A stretch of 64,000 nt of DNA from Gimesia chilikensis (GCF_007744075.1 NZ_CP036266.1:6685248-6749247), one strand, 5' to 3'. Numbered from the stretch's first letter, positions 30,285-40,591 are shown. The notes: a model not told the origin generated them from the letters alone. A program made the numbers and translations.

Positions 30285-32315
30285 CTATTTCGGATAGGTG
30301 GAAGGGAGCTGTGCGGGGGGTGTGGCGATCAGGTCATCCAGAGCGGGAATTTTCTGTGCAGCCCAGCTTTCTTTGCCGAGCTGCATCACGGCTTGCACCT
30401 GTTCTGCGGGAATCCTTGTCTGATCGCCGACTTCCAGAGGGTCATAATGAAACAGGTAAAGACGCGATGCGAATTCTGCGATCGGCAATGAAGATTCGCC
30501 GTAGACTTCACCGGCTCCATTGGTCGAGACGACGACACCATTCCCCAGATCCTGACCGCTGTCGTTGTTGGGATTGAAAAAGTAGACACGGGTGACGCCG
30601 GTCTGATCGATGGCGACCCGTAAGAGCGTAATCGCATGCCAGCCGACAAAGCGGGCCAGTGAATCGGTCATCGCGAGTCCGACGGGTTGCGGATGAATGA
30701 CCGGATTGCCGCCATTGTAGACGGGGTGATAACAGGCGTAGAACAGGCGAACAAAGGTTTCATACTCGTGCAGTTTTCCGTGCGCGACATCGACGGCGAT
30801 AGCAAAGCCGCCCCCCACCTGCCAGCCATGAAACTCTGGATTGACGTGCAGATGCGGATCCTCGCCTGCCTTGTGTGCCAGTCGACACATCTCTGCATAG
30901 ACGCGATCGAGGTGGGGCACCAGGACCATTGATACGGGATCGAGATCGCTGCCGACGACGCCGGCGCCGCCAGCGGGGAGGAACGCCGATGAGATGCGTT
31001 GCCCGCGAAAGGTCATGAGCACGCCGTCATCGCGTCCGGCCCAGGCGAGGAGTTGCAGCAGGTAATCCGGATCGGAATAGGCCCACCAGGAGAGGGCCCG
31101 CGCTGACTGACAGGTCGGGTTGTCTCCCTGGCCTACCCCCAGTGGTTGTCCGAGCATGCTCAGCAGTCCTGCGAGCAGATAGACGTCCGGCGGTTGTTCG
31201 CTGCCACAGGAGGCGATCAGGCGATTCTGCGTCTCAAGCGTCAGTGGAAGCGTGAGTTGTCGCCAGAGGGACGAAGCGACCCCGGGGAAATGCAGGACAG
31301 CACGTTCGAGCATACCTGAGAGGCCGAGAATCGATTGACTGGTTTCCGGATGAACGGCTTTATCGATAATGGCGTGAACCAGTTCGCGGTAGGTCAACAG
31401 GCCATCGACGCCGGTACTGCTCAGTCCGAGGGCCGTCACCAGCAGCTCGGGATTTTCTTTGACCAGGTACCGAACCAGAACCGCGTGATAGGGAGATACG
31501 AGCCCGGTGTCGTACATGGAGCGGGCACAGGCGCCGGCTTCTTCTCCCAGTGCCTGACTGTCGAGCGTGGTGAGCCGCTCCGCATAGACCGACGTTCCCG
31601 GATCTCCCAGCGAGTTGGGACTGGGGCTGAACAGGGAGCTGATGAGTCGCTCGGCCCCGGCGGGAATCATGATGTTTTCGTGTTGCGGGTCGTAACAGTA
31701 GATGGCCAGCTTCGTGATCATCAGTTTGACAGGTTCGATACGAATCGGGCGCTGCCGCAACAATCGCCAGATTTCTTCGACGAGCTGTTCCAGCAGATTA
31801 TCGTATCCGATGTTTTCGGCTACGAACCGCAGAACGTTGCGCGGCAGTTGAAAGGCAGCCGCGTTGACGCGAGCCGCTTCGGTCTGATGATGATCGAAGA
31901 CATACTCCAGAGTAAGTGCGAGCAGTTCTTTGAGGAAATGGCTGGCTTGCTCAGAGGAGAACCCGGGGCGAGAGACCTTTCGCTCGGAGATCGCCAGAAT
32001 CCGCAACTGACTGAGACATTCGAGGGTCACCGTCCAGCGGTCTGCTTCTGCCAGCGTGCGCGGTACGAGGCCCGGCTGCAGGCGCGAGGGGAATGCCCAG
32101 TCGCTCCCCTCAAACAAACCGGCGGCATCAAAACGCTCCGCAGACTGGTAGACCGCTTCGACGCCTCCTGGTTTGCGCAGGAGGCGCTCAGCCGTGTCCA
32201 GCAGTCTGCTGCGATGATTCTTTTTGGCAAACAGCGGTGCCTGTTCGAGTCGCTCCAGGGCGGTTGAAAACCGCTCCAGAGCCGGCGTCAGTTCGTCGGT
32301 ATTGATATTCGTCAT
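30285..32315 (-). CDS. Large protein with papain-like cysteine peptidase pattern
   Basis: A 676-residue cytoplasmic protein that I do not recognise as a named family. Residues 1-370 are helical, with possible HEAT-like repeats. The C-terminal 300 residues show a candidate papain-like catalytic order: Cys402 in GDNPTCQSARAL, His560 in FVGWHAITLLRV, and Asn581/Asn583 in VYFFNPNNDSG. The H-A-I-x-L strand followed by a strand ending in NP is typical of cysteine peptidases and transglutaminase-like enzymes. It lies 60 bases after the ATP-grasp gene on the same strand, so the two are probably co-transcribed. The peptidase role is an inference; a peptide-modifying or ligating function with the ATP-grasp partner is possible. 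Confidence 0.75.
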   Translation of the reverse strand: MTNINTDELTPALERFSTALERLEQAPLFAKKNHRSRLLDTAERLLRKPGGVEAVYQSAERFDAAGLFEGSDWAFPSRLQPGLVPRTLAEADRWTVTLECLSQLRILAISERKVSRPGFSSEQASHFLKELLALTLEYVFDHHQTEAARVNAAAFQLPRNVLRFVAENIGYDNLLEQLVEEIWRLLRQRPIRIEPVKLMITKLAIYCYDPQHENIMIPAGAERLISSLFSPSPNSLGDPGTSVYAERLTTLDSQALGEEAGACARSMYDTGLVSPYHAVLVRYLVKENPELLVTALGLSSTGVDGLLTYRELVHAIIDKAVHPETSQSILGLSGMLERAVLHFPGVASSLWRQLTLPLTLETQNRLIASCGSEQPPDVYLLAGLLSMLGQPLGVGQGDNPTCQSARALSWWAYSDPDYLLQLLAWAGRDDGVLMTFRGQRISSAFLPAGGAGVVGSDLDPVSMVLVPHLDRVYAEMCRLAHKAGEDPHLHVNPEFHGWQVGGGFAIAVDVAHGKLHEYETFVRLFYACYHPVYNGGNPVIHPQPVGLAMTDSLARFVGWHAITLLRVAIDQTGVTRVYFFNPNNDSGQDLGNGVVVSTNGAGEVYGESSLPIAEFASRLYLFHYDPLEVGDQTRIPAEQVQAVMQLGKESWAAQKIPALDDLIATPPAQLPSTYPK

Positions 32316-32375
32316 AGGTCAGTTTTCGCCAGGGTATGGTTTCCGCATCGTGAAAATACCTGGTGAGAGGCGAAG

Positions 32376-33605
32376 TTATACGTAAAAGTCCAGCTCTTCC
32401 TGATGTTCCAGAAGTTCCTTCAATTGAACAGGATCTTCTCCGAAAAAGAATAAGAGCCCCCAGTGCGTGCCGAATGCAGATCGTTTGGAGACCTTGGATT
32501 CGAGCGGTTCGGGGAGTTCATGAAATTCAAAATACTCGTGATCCAGGATTTCATCCGGAATTTCCAGACGATTGACGACCCAGCGCCGCGGATAAACGGC
32601 GAAACAGCCGGCGTGTCCTTTGGCTTTCTGTACGTCCTCGGAAAAGAATTCCTGGATTTCCTCTTCCGTGGTTTTGGGATCGAAGACCAGCATCGAGGCC
32701 TGATAGGGATTAAAGCCGTAAGCCCGTTCGATGAGCTCAAAGGCTTTGAACCCCGGCGGACGATAGGCGACTTCGCCGAAATACATGGTTCCGTCACTGG
32801 TGAGGAAGTATTCCGGGTGAATCTGGCCGAACTGAATATCGAACGTGTGAATCAGTTTTTCGACTTCTTCGATGATGCGGGGTCGCCATTTCTCCAGTTC
32901 GGGAGACGGAGGTACGAAGACGGAGTAGCCCAGGCGGACATATTCCGAGATGTTGAGAAAGCGGATTTTCCCATCGTGGATCCAGGCTTCGACGGCAAAC
33001 TCGTGTCCGTCGAGATGGCTTTCCATCAGCAGGGGAAATTCCTCATCGGGAATCCGATAGACTTCCTCCGGCGTGCTGATCATACGATGGCCCAGGCAGC
33101 CTGCTTTATCGAAGGCTTTCACGTGGATCGGGTCATCCGGATCGCCGTCGAGTTTGAGCAGGGTCTGGTTGACCCGGCGGATGAAGCGAATCACGTCGTC
33201 ACGATCGTGGGCTTCTTCAAAGATCCCGACGCGAATCCCGCCAAGCTGGGCCCGGCGTTTCATGAGTGCTTTATCGCGAAACAGAACCGCCTGGCCGTGG
33301 AGGCGTGGGTTCTGACGCAGTACAGAGTTGATGGCGCCTGCCCATTCTACAGTCTCTTCGAACAGGGGTATCGCGATGTCGACCCCTTTTTCCTGCAACT
33401 GTTCAGCGATTTCCAGCGAACGTTCATTGAGACGTTCAAAGTTCCAGGGAAGATAGGGGATTCCGTGCTCGCGGGCGTAGTCTTCGGCCCACTCGGGGGC
33501 GATGACGATGTAACGCCGGTCAAAATTCTCTGCGGCTTCAATGGCGCCTAAAGACCAGCCTAGTAGTGCGATGTAACCTTTATCAGGATTTTTTTCAGCC
33601 ATCAT
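32376..33605 (-). CDS. ATP-grasp domain protein
   Basis: A 409-residue ATP-grasp superfamily ligase, which joins a carboxylate to an amine or thiol through an acyl-phosphate. After an N-terminal pre-ATP-grasp domain (GYIALLGWSLGAIEAAENF) come HVKAFDKAGCLGHRMI, FPLLMESHLDGHEFAVEAWI with the ATP-binding Glu pair, and QIHPEYFLTSDGTMYFGEVAYRP with the metal-binding Glu. The order is that of the carboxylate-amine ligase group with CarB-like folds. The C-terminus is a substrate-specific extension. ATGs at 33605 and 33602 are both possible. It leads a two-gene unit with the 676-residue protein. Substrate unknown. Confidence 0.85.
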   Translation of the reverse strand: MMAEKNPDKGYIALLGWSLGAIEAAENFDRRYIVIAPEWAEDYAREHGIPYLPWNFERLNERSLEIAEQLQEKGVDIAIPLFEETVEWAGAINSVLRQNPRLHGQAVLFRDKALMKRRAQLGGIRVGIFEEAHDRDDVIRFIRRVNQTLLKLDGDPDDPIHVKAFDKAGCLGHRMISTPEEVYRIPDEEFPLLMESHLDGHEFAVEAWIHDGKIRFLNISEYVRLGYSVFVPPSPELEKWRPRIIEEVEKLIHTFDIQFGQIHPEYFLTSDGTMYFGEVAYRPPGFKAFELIERAYGFNPYQASMLVFDPKTTEEEIQEFFSEDVQKAKGHAGCFAVYPRRWVVNRLEIPDEILDHEYFEFHELPEPLESKVSKRSAFGTHWGLLFFFGEDPVQLKELLEHQEELDFYV

Positions 33606-34014
33606 AAACTTTCGTTGAGGTTCTCATTGCAAGTTTATTGCCGGCCACGCTGCGTGATGACAACGAATGATACGATCAGAATGGTGTTGGATTGCTGAAA
33701 GGGACCGACTCACAAATTTTTTTCGCTTCTTGATTCTCTCTTTTCACCTTAACGGCTGGAGGCTTTAATTCCAAGGGCACTCTTTCGTGCCCTGAACATC
33801 GATTCCAGACAGACAGGATTATGGTTCGTTAACAAAGCACTCATTTCTCCGGCTAATGAGAACTCCGTAAGTTCACTAGACGCTTAGAGAAAGGTAGTGC
33901 TATAATCCCGCCCCACAGGGCCAGGAGCACTTTTATCTCGTTCCAGACAACACGCTGATCACTCTTCTCGGAATTGAGTGATCTACTACTGCGATCATCT
34001 ATACAACTTCGAAA
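33606..34014. other. Divergent intergenic region between ATP-grasp and PIG-L-like genes
   Basis: About 410 bases that must hold promoters for both directions. A hairpin AGGGCAC-TCTTTC-GTGCCCT lies at 33774-33793. I see no RNA gene or protein gene in it; the antisense frame across the start of the PIG-L-like gene looks random. Confidence 0.5.
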
Positions 34015-34809
34015 ATGCGCCCAACTTCTAATACTCCCTCTACCGCTCTGATTCTGAGCCATCCCGGTCATGAACTGCGCGTACTCGGCTGGCTGAAAAC
34101 AGCTCGACCGCTCGTATTGATTCTGACTGATGGTTCTGGTCATACTACTCAGCCTCGGATCGAACTTTCCTGTGAATTGATCGAAGGGGCCGGTGGCCGC
34201 CTGGGATCGTTGTGCGGCAACTTTACCGATCAGCAGTTTTACCAGGCGATACTCGATCAGGATCTGGATTTCTTTACGCAACTGCGAACTCGGATCTGCG
34301 ATATACTCGCGGAACAACAGATCGATCTCGTGGTGGGCGACTCGATCGAGGGCTATAACCCTTCACATGATCTGTGTCGCAGCCTGATTGACAGTGCCGT
34401 GTATGATCTGCAGCAGACATCCGGTCGCACACTGCAGAACTATGAATTCCCGCTCGTGGATTCTCCCAGTGCCTGGTCGGATCGGGAGGGAGCGTGGTGC
34501 CATGCACTCAGTCAGACCGAACAGGCATGGAAGCTAGCCCAGATTCGAGATTACGCCCAGAAAGTGGGAGGTACCCTGCTGGTAGAGGTCGAAGAGATGC
34601 TCGCGCAATTTGGGGACGGGATCCTGGGGGAGGAATGGTTTTCGCCATCCATCTCGGGTCATGAACTGAATCATTTCGAGGAGACACCTCCGTTCTATGA
34701 GCGGCACGGGGCCCGTCAGGTCTCAGCGGGATACTATGATCGCGCGATCGAGTTTCGTCAGCATATGCTTCCCCTGATCTCCGCACTGGGGAGGGACGAC
34801 CGCGCATGA
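34015..34809 (+). CDS. PIG-L-like (LmbE) protein with altered HPDDE motif
   Basis: A 264-residue protein with the plan of the PIG-L/LmbE zinc-dependent N-acetylglucosaminyl deacetylases. The N-terminus [16 protein letters not shown] corresponds to the AHPDDE metal motif, but reads HPGHE (His16-Glu20): the second Asp, a zinc ligand, is His, and the first, the general base in MshB-like enzymes, is Gly. LILTDGSGH and the second motif [14 protein letters not shown] follow as expected. The altered motif means that normal deacetylation is doubtful; His could still bind metal. Its stop overlaps the start of the glycosyltransferase gene by four bases (ATGA), so the two are translationally coupled. 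Confidence 0.75.
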   Translation: MRPTSNTPSTALILSHPGHELRVLGWLKTARPLVLILTDGSGHTTQPRIELSCELIEGAGGRLGSLCGNFTDQQFYQAILDQDLDFFTQLRTRICDILAEQQIDLVVGDSIEGYNPSHDLCRSLIDSAVYDLQQTSGRTLQNYEFPLVDSPSAWSDREGAWCHALSQTEQAWKLAQIRDYAQKVGGTLLVEVEEMLAQFGDGILGEEWFSPSISGHELNHFEETPPFYERHGARQVSAGYYDRAIEFRQHMLPLISALGRDDRA

Positions 34810-36053
34810 CGTCCCCCCTGCGGATCCTGTTGACGAATAATACGCTCGCGTTGCGAGCCGGTTCGGAACTGTTTCTGTCCGACGTGGCGCAGGGACTGTT
34901 GCGACGCGGGCATCTGCCGGTGGCGTATTCCACGACACTGGGAGACCTGGGAGAAGAGTTACAGTCGAAGACGATCCCCGTGATCGATGATCTGAACGCA
35001 CTGCAGGAGCCGCCCGATGTGATTCACGCGCAGCATCATCTGGAAGCGATGTCGGCGATGCTGCATTTTCCTGAGACGCCTGTCGTGTATTACTGTCATG
35101 GCTGGCTTCCCTGGCAGGAACGTCCGGTCGTGTTTCCTAATATTTTAACGTATGTCGCCGTCGATGATTTGTGTCGCGAGCGGCTGTTGACGACGCCGGG
35201 CATTGCATCTGAGCAGATCAGAACTTTGTATAACTTCGTCGATCTGAAACGTTATCAGCCACGAGCGCCACTGCCGGAACAACCGCAGTCTGCGCTCATC
35301 TTCAGTAACCAGGCGTCGGATCAGAACTATGCGGGGCTGATTCGTGCGGCCTGTCGTGCGAGGGGCATCGAACGGGTGGATCTCATTGGACAGAGCTCCG
35401 GAAATGTGCAGCCTCGGCCTGAAGAGTTGCTGCCTCAATACGACATTGTGTTCGCGAAAGCCCGCTGTGCGCTCGAAGCGATGGCCGTGGGTTGTGCTGT
35501 GGTCGTCACCGAACATTACGGGGTTGGAGGGCTGGTGACCTCACAAAACATGCAGCAGCTCCGCCGATTGAATTTTGGGGTGAGGACGATGCAGGCGGCT
35601 CCCTTAGCGGAAGCCAGTCTTGTGGATGCCCTATCCGGATATAACGCGGCGGATGCATCAAAAGTCTCAGAGTGGATTCGCCAGGAGGCTGACCTGGAGC
35701 AGTACCTGGATCAGCTGGAGTTGCTTTATCACGGTGCTGTGCAGCAGAGACAGGGAGAGATTGTTTCTCCTGACAGCAAATTCAGAGCAGCGGCGAATTA
35801 CCTGCAGGAACTGGCTCCGCTGGTGAAACGACAGGCAGAAGTTGAACAGCGGGCCGCCGGGTTCGAGCAACGCGTTCAACTGCTGGAACAACAGCTGCAG
35901 CAGTTGCAGTCCCAATTGCAGGAACGGCAGACAGAACAGGAACAGACCGCACAGGAATACGCGGAATTTCGCGGCTCGATTGCCGGTCGGCTGGCGTTGA
36001 AACTGCAGCGGATGAGACTCTGGCTGACCGGACCTCGTAACAAAGGGCGCTAG
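34806..36053 (+). CDS. GT4-like glycosyltransferase with C-terminal coiled coil
   Basis: A 415-residue protein with the GT-B architecture. N-terminal domain: [18 protein letters not shown], typical of GT4 openings with LAL.GSE. C-terminal donor-binding domain: [27 protein letters not shown], in which the usual ExxGxxxxEAMAxGxPVV motif becomes [18 protein letters not shown]. The last 80 residues (about 330-395) are a Gln/Glu-rich coiled coil with [12 protein letters not shown], unusual for a glycosyltransferase and suggesting a binding partner or oligomer. It overlaps the PIG-L-like gene by four bases and is convergent with the CobN-like gene, with 16 bases between stops. Sugar donor and acceptor unknown. 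Confidence 0.85.
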   Translation: MTSPLRILLTNNTLALRAGSELFLSDVAQGLLRRGHLPVAYSTTLGDLGEELQSKTIPVIDDLNALQEPPDVIHAQHHLEAMSAMLHFPETPVVYYCHGWLPWQERPVVFPNILTYVAVDDLCRERLLTTPGIASEQIRTLYNFVDLKRYQPRAPLPEQPQSALIFSNQASDQNYAGLIRAACRARGIERVDLIGQSSGNVQPRPEELLPQYDIVFAKARCALEAMAVGCAVVVTEHYGVGGLVTSQNMQQLRRLNFGVRTMQAAPLAEASLVDALSGYNAADASKVSEWIRQEADLEQYLDQLELLYHGAVQQRQGEIVSPDSKFRAAANYLQELAPLVKRQAEVEQRAAGFEQRVQLLEQQLQQLQSQLQERQTEQEQTAQEYAEFRGSIAGRLALKLQRMRLWLTGPRNKGR

Positions 36054-36069
36054 GATACTACTGTTGACA

Positions 36070-39000
36070 TTATTGAATCGACCTGGAGCGTCTGTAGAAA
36101 CCAGCTCCAAAGATGAACAGGCAACAGACGGCGATGACCAGAGGTGCTACGGGCAGACTCCATTTGGCTCCCGTTCCTGAAGCGGGTGTTCCTGAAGCGG
36201 GTGTTTCGGCTGCGGGTCGTGATTGCTCTTCCTGTTGCAGTCGTGCTTGTGCAGTCTGTGACTGTGGTGCAGCAGGTGAGTTCGCTGGGGGCTGGATCAC
36301 TTCCGGGGGAGACAGAACCTGCCCGGTAACCGGTTGAGGAGCGGTCGCCAGTTCAGTGGAAGCTCCTCCCTGTGATTTTGCTGCTTTGGCCAGAGATGGA
36401 TTCCCGGTCTGTTGTAATTGCTGGCGGTATTTTTGAATGGTCTGTGTTGAGACCTGGCCGGAGGCGCGGGCCTGGTGTTCGGCGAAAGACGCCAGATCCG
36501 GGTTTGCACAGATATGAGAGGCACAGGCGGCACCATGTTGCGCGATTGTTTCTACATACATTCTGCCTGCTGACTGCAGAGTGGCTTCGTCCAGTTCCTG
36601 CAGTCCTTTGCGATCGACTTCCAGAATGCGCGAGGCGATGTTCTGCAGGGCATGGGGATTGTGCTCGTTGAAGAATTTCTGCAGACCAAGATCGTACTTA
36701 TCATCCAGGTAAATCTGGGAGTATTTATTCCAGTCATCCGCGGTGATGGCATCGCTGACCACGTCCCAGCCAAACTGGTTATCGGCAATACGACTGAAAT
36801 AGCGGGCCCCGTCGAAGCCTTCTTTCTGCATTTCAGTGATGAATTCGGGATTGTGATAACGACTCAATAATTCGAGCACAATTGCTTCGCGTCCACTCAT
36901 GACGCGTTCGCCCCGAATGAGATCATTGATATAGAGATCCGGTTGCTGGCCATCGATTTCCGCAACGCTGAGGGCCAGGGCGCCCTGGTATTCGAAGTTT
37001 TCCGTGAGATCCATGACGCCATATAAATTACTGCTGCGACCATGTATCACCCCCTGCACACCGCTTAACTGCTGACGGAAGATTTTCTCACCCGGTTGGG
37101 ACCAGCCGCCGTTTGAAAAAGAATTGGACATCCGCTGGAGATACTGGCCGGCGACTTCGCTCTGATCCGACCATTGCTGCGAGGCGTTCACAAAATGATG
37201 GACTCCGGTACCATACTGGCCGGTGGGAGCACCGAAGATGCGCAGCAGGGCGGTTTTGCGACTGGTCTCGTCGTTGCCCCCCTGACCGATCAGTGCCTGG
37301 ATGAGTTTGTCTGTATTCTGACGAACGAAGTTGGGAGCCGCTTCCTCCTCCGGTGCGTTGTAGGCCAGTTGAATCGCGCGGTCCAGGAGCAGGATTTTTT
37401 CCGGGAAGGAATCGCGGTACATTCCGGTCACGGTCATCACGACATCGATCCGCGGACGTCCCAGCGGGGTCACAAGTTTGACGTCGGTCAGATCTCCCCT
37501 GCGGTTCCAGACCGGTTCGAGTCCCAGCAGGTGCAGGACCTCTGCTTCAAGGGCACCGTCAGTACGGATCATCGTGTTGGCCCAGAGCGTGATACTTAAC
37601 TTGCGGGGATATGCGTTGTATTTCTTGCGATGCAGGGCGATTGTCTGCTCGGCCATTCGTTTGCCGACTTCCCAGGCTTCTTTCGTAGGAAGTTTATCCG
37701 GATTGTACTGATACTGATTCCGGCCTGTGGGAAAGATCGCGGGGTTCGAGAGGGGATCTCCCGGGGGGCCCACTTCGATAAATTCGCCATTCAGAGCCCG
37801 TGTCAGATAATTGAGCTCCTGATTATTGCGCATCTGATCTGCAATGGTTGCGATCATGATCTGTTCTTTTGAAGAGCCGCTAGAAGACTTCGACAAGGGA
37901 CTTTCTGACTGGCTGATCTGTTCCAGCCAGTGTGTTGTCTGTTCGGGCGATTTCTGAGCAGCGCGGATTGCTTTGAATTCGTCCTGGAACATCCGGGGCA
38001 GCATGTCCTGAGTATTGGCTGAAGTGTAACCCCGACCGAATGTATGCAGGCCGCGGGGACCGGTCTGGGCTTCGATCTCTTCCAGCCAGTGTTCGATCTG
38101 ATGCACATACTCGTCACGGCGTGAGGTTTCCAGCCTGGAGAGATCTTCCGGGGCCTCGATTTCCAGAAGGTGTGGACAGGAGAGCTGTCTGGCCTGCTGG
38201 TAAATGCTCTGGAAGTACTCCGTCTGTAAACCGGACTGTTTCTGATCGCGGGCATGGGCATAGCGATTGATCAGATCCTGGAGCTTCGTCAGGTCTTCAT
38301 ACAGTTTCGTGCCGGTCAAAGGAGGTGTGGCGTGGGTGAGCAGGACTGCCTGTCCTCGCCGTTTGGCGGCCACTCCTTCGCCGATACCATCGACAATGTA
38401 AGGGTAGATGTTTGGCAGATCCCCCAGTGCGAGTCCGGGTGGATCGTTGACGGAAAGACCGTTGCTCTTGCCGGGTAGAAATTCCATTGTGCCGTGTCGT
38501 CCCAGGTGGACCAGGGCCTGTGCTTTCCAGTCGTGTCTCAGCCAGAAATAGTAAGCCAGATACTGGTGCGTGGGCCAGGAGCGGGAGTCGTGATAAACGG
38601 CCTGATGCTGATCACTGGCTGCCCGGGAAGGCTGGGGCCCGACCAGGACATTTCCCAATTGAAAGGCAGGCAGGACAAAAAACTGGCTCCCATCGCGGGT
38701 GACCGTCATCACATCGCCGGGAGGTTGTCCCCATTGTTTGACGATCTGCTGTTTGACCTCGCCGGGCAGTCGATCGAAGTAGGCCAGATATTCTTCAACC
38801 GGCCAGAGCACGGCGCCCCGTTCGACGAGTTGATCAATTTCTTGAGGCGCCCAGTTCCCCACATTCCGCCCGACGGACTGCATCGAATCCAGGATGGCCT
38901 GACGCGTGATGGTGCCGGAACCTTGAATGTGGTATCCCTGTTCGGCGAGTGTCGCCAGAATCTGCTCGAGGCTGGCGGTGACATTCAGATAGCTGGCACC

Positions 39001-40281
39001 GATGTTCTGCTTGCCTGTTCCATGGTTGTAATACAGGATCGCCACCCGCCGATCCGCGGGCTGTGCTTTCCGCAGGCGGGACCAGGCCAGTGCCCGGCGG
39101 AGTTGCCACTGATAGTTTTCCGGGATGACGACCGTGCGATAATATTCCTGTCCGGTGGCTTGATTTTTAACAGGCTGTCGGGCTGCGATCACCGTGGGTT
39201 CAATCAGGCCCGCCAGTTCCGGAGTGACGATTCCCGGCAGCAGGTAAGAAGCGGAGATGCCCTGCCGGCTCGCGCGCCATTCCGCGGCGGTTTCATTCAG
39301 AATGATGCTGTTCAGAATCGGAACGTTTAATTGCTTAAGTGCATCGTAGTGGGCTGTTTTTTCCATCATCAGACGAAAGCTGGAGGAGAGCAGAACGTCC
39401 ACCCCTTGAAAGTAATCGAGCAGGGGGGAATCTTTGTCTTTTCCGCGACCGACCGAAACAAACCAGAAGCCGAGCACAGGATTAGCGCCCGCCTGTTCGA
39501 CACCCCGGATGAGTTCTGTCAGGTAGTCGGTCTCTTCATTGAGGTACATGGTGTTGTAAACCAGGATGCCGATCTTCGGGGCCCCCGGTTTGAAAGCAGG
39601 AGTTGATGCATACCACTTCCAGTAATCCGCACTGCTGCTGAAGACCTGTTTTGCCGCCGGATGATAAATCCCCTGGATGGGCAGTTGCTCGAGGGGGCGG
39701 GGGTTGATATCGGGAATGCTGTAAATCGCACAGACCCGTTCCAGCAGCCCCTGCATGTTCGAGACACCCCGCTGTCGGTAATAAGGGCCCAGTTGCGGAA
39801 GGTCATCGATCAGAGTCGCCGATTTTTTATTGCGGAGGCTGGAGTCGCTGATGATCCACGTTCCCGCTTGAGCCGCTGTTGCCAGGGCCTGCTCCAGATC
39901 GGGAATGGAGCAGCGGAGCGCGAGGACCAGATCGTAGTCATCGAATTTGAGCGGACGCGGGTTCTCAGCCCATTCCTGCTCCACCCAGAGGTCCAGTTCG
40001 AGTTTATCGGAACCGTATTGCTGGATGAAACGGTCGTAGGCCTGGACGAAAATGGGCGTATGCACGGCGACGGTGGTGACGGCCATCCGCAGGGGCTTCC
40101 CCGGATGCCGGGGCTTTCGCTGCAGGGGCGCTGGTTTAGAAGCTGAGGGGACTGTTTTTTGAGCAGCTGATTTTTTCGCGTCTGATTTTTCCTGAGCAGA
40201 CAGGGAGGGAGTGATCAGCAGGCTGCCCAGTAGCATGACAGCGAGTTTCCCCAGCAGCGACGGTTTATTTGTCGGGAACAT
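36070..40281 (-). CDS. Exported, membrane-anchored CobN-like chelatase (HmuS-like)
   Basis: A 1403-residue CobN/BchH/HmuS superfamily protein. Family landmarks: HLGRHGTMEFLPGK, GIGEGVAAKRRGQAV, GRPRIDVVMTVTG, GAPTGQYGTGV and the GRSSNLYGVMDLTENFEYQG segment. Unlike cytoplasmic cobalt or magnesium chelatase subunits it has a signal peptide (LGKLAVMLLGSLLITPSLSA) and, after a Pro/Gln-rich linker with a PASGT repeat, a C-terminal membrane helix (PLVIAVCCLFIFGAGF) with a basic tail, so the body should face the periplasm. It is the last gene of an operon with ExbB-like and DUF2149 proteins. HmuS of Bacteroidetes heme loci has similar partners. A role in metal insertion into or removal from porphyrins or corrinoids is an inference. 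Confidence 0.9.
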   Translation of the reverse strand: MFPTNKPSLLGKLAVMLLGSLLITPSLSAQEKSDAKKSAAQKTVPSASKPAPLQRKPRHPGKPLRMAVTTVAVHTPIFVQAYDRFIQQYGSDKLELDLWVEQEWAENPRPLKFDDYDLVLALRCSIPDLEQALATAAQAGTWIISDSSLRNKKSATLIDDLPQLGPYYRQRGVSNMQGLLERVCAIYSIPDINPRPLEQLPIQGIYHPAAKQVFSSSADYWKWYASTPAFKPGAPKIGILVYNTMYLNEETDYLTELIRGVEQAGANPVLGFWFVSVGRGKDKDSPLLDYFQGVDVLLSSSFRLMMEKTAHYDALKQLNVPILNSIILNETAAEWRASRQGISASYLLPGIVTPELAGLIEPTVIAARQPVKNQATGQEYYRTVVIPENYQWQLRRALAWSRLRKAQPADRRVAILYYNHGTGKQNIGASYLNVTASLEQILATLAEQGYHIQGSGTITRQAILDSMQSVGRNVGNWAPQEIDQLVERGAVLWPVEEYLAYFDRLPGEVKQQIVKQWGQPPGDVMTVTRDGSQFFVLPAFQLGNVLVGPQPSRAASDQHQAVYHDSRSWPTHQYLAYYFWLRHDWKAQALVHLGRHGTMEFLPGKSNGLSVNDPPGLALGDLPNIYPYIVDGIGEGVAAKRRGQAVLLTHATPPLTGTKLYEDLTKLQDLINRYAHARDQKQSGLQTEYFQSIYQQARQLSCPHLLEIEAPEDLSRLETSRRDEYVHQIEHWLEEIEAQTGPRGLHTFGRGYTSANTQDMLPRMFQDEFKAIRAAQKSPEQTTHWLEQISQSESPLSKSSSGSSKEQIMIATIADQMRNNQELNYLTRALNGEFIEVGPPGDPLSNPAIFPTGRNQYQYNPDKLPTKEAWEVGKRMAEQTIALHRKKYNAYPRKLSITLWANTMIRTDGALEAEVLHLLGLEPVWNRRGDLTDVKLVTPLGRPRIDVVMTVTGMYRDSFPEKILLLDRAIQLAYNAPEEEAAPNFVRQNTDKLIQALIGQGGNDETSRKTALLRIFGAPTGQYGTGVHHFVNASQQWSDQSEVAGQYLQRMSNSFSNGGWSQPGEKIFRQQLSGVQGVIHGRSSNLYGVMDLTENFEYQGALALSVAEIDGQQPDLYINDLIRGERVMSGREAIVLELLSRYHNPEFITEMQKEGFDGARYFSRIADNQFGWDVVSDAITADDWNKYSQIYLDDKYDLGLQKFFNEHNPHALQNIASRILEVDRKGLQELDEATLQSAGRMYVETIAQHGAACASHICANPDLASFAEHQARASGQVSTQTIQKYRQQLQQTGNPSLAKAAKSQGGASTELATAPQPVTGQVLSPPEVIQPPANSPAAPQSQTAQARLQQEEQSRPAAETPASGTPASGTGAKWSLPVAPLVIAVCCLFIFGAGFYRRSRSIQ

Positions 40282-40591
40282 AGATCACTTCTCCATTATC
40301 CAGTTCGTAGGCGACTCCGAGTCGCACGCCCTGGCCGCCCGCTTTGCGCGGGCTTAATTTCTGTAGTTGTAAGCTTTCTCCCTTCCGGGAGAGGACTTCG
40401 GTCTGCCCCGATTCGTTTTTGCGGATGAGTGTCCATTCCGTACTGGATTTGACCAGATCGGAAACGCTCATCGATCCCAGTGCGGTCAATAGAAAGGCGA
40501 TGGCCAGCACGATGGAGAGATCGAAGAGGTTGGGGACCAGGCTGAGGGGATCGTCGTCGGCGAGGTGGTCAGAAAAACGCTTGCGTCTCAT
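40265..40591 (-). CDS. DUF2149 protein, ExbD-like
   Basis: A 108-residue inner membrane protein of the DUF2149 family: a basic N-terminus, DDPLSLVPNLFDLSIVLAIA with an Asp at the start of the single membrane helix as in ExbD/TolR, and a small extracytoplasmic domain (GVRLGVAYELDNGEVIYVP). It overlaps the ExbB-like gene by four bases upstream and the CobN-like gene by 17 bases downstream, which implies tight co-translation. With the ExbB-like protein it probably forms a proton-driven complex that energises the CobN-like partner; this is an inference from the family context. Confidence 0.9.
   Translation of the reverse strand: MRRKRFSDHLADDDPLSLVPNLFDLSIVLAIAFLLTALGSMSVSDLVKSSTEWTLIRKNESGQTEVLSRKGESLQLQKLSPRKAGGQGVRLGVAYELDNGEVIYVPDK

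Noticed and set aside
36177-36215. Fifteen-base tandem repeat at the 3' part of the CobN-like gene
   Set aside because: It only encodes the low-complexity PASGT linker before the membrane anchor and needs no separate explanation.
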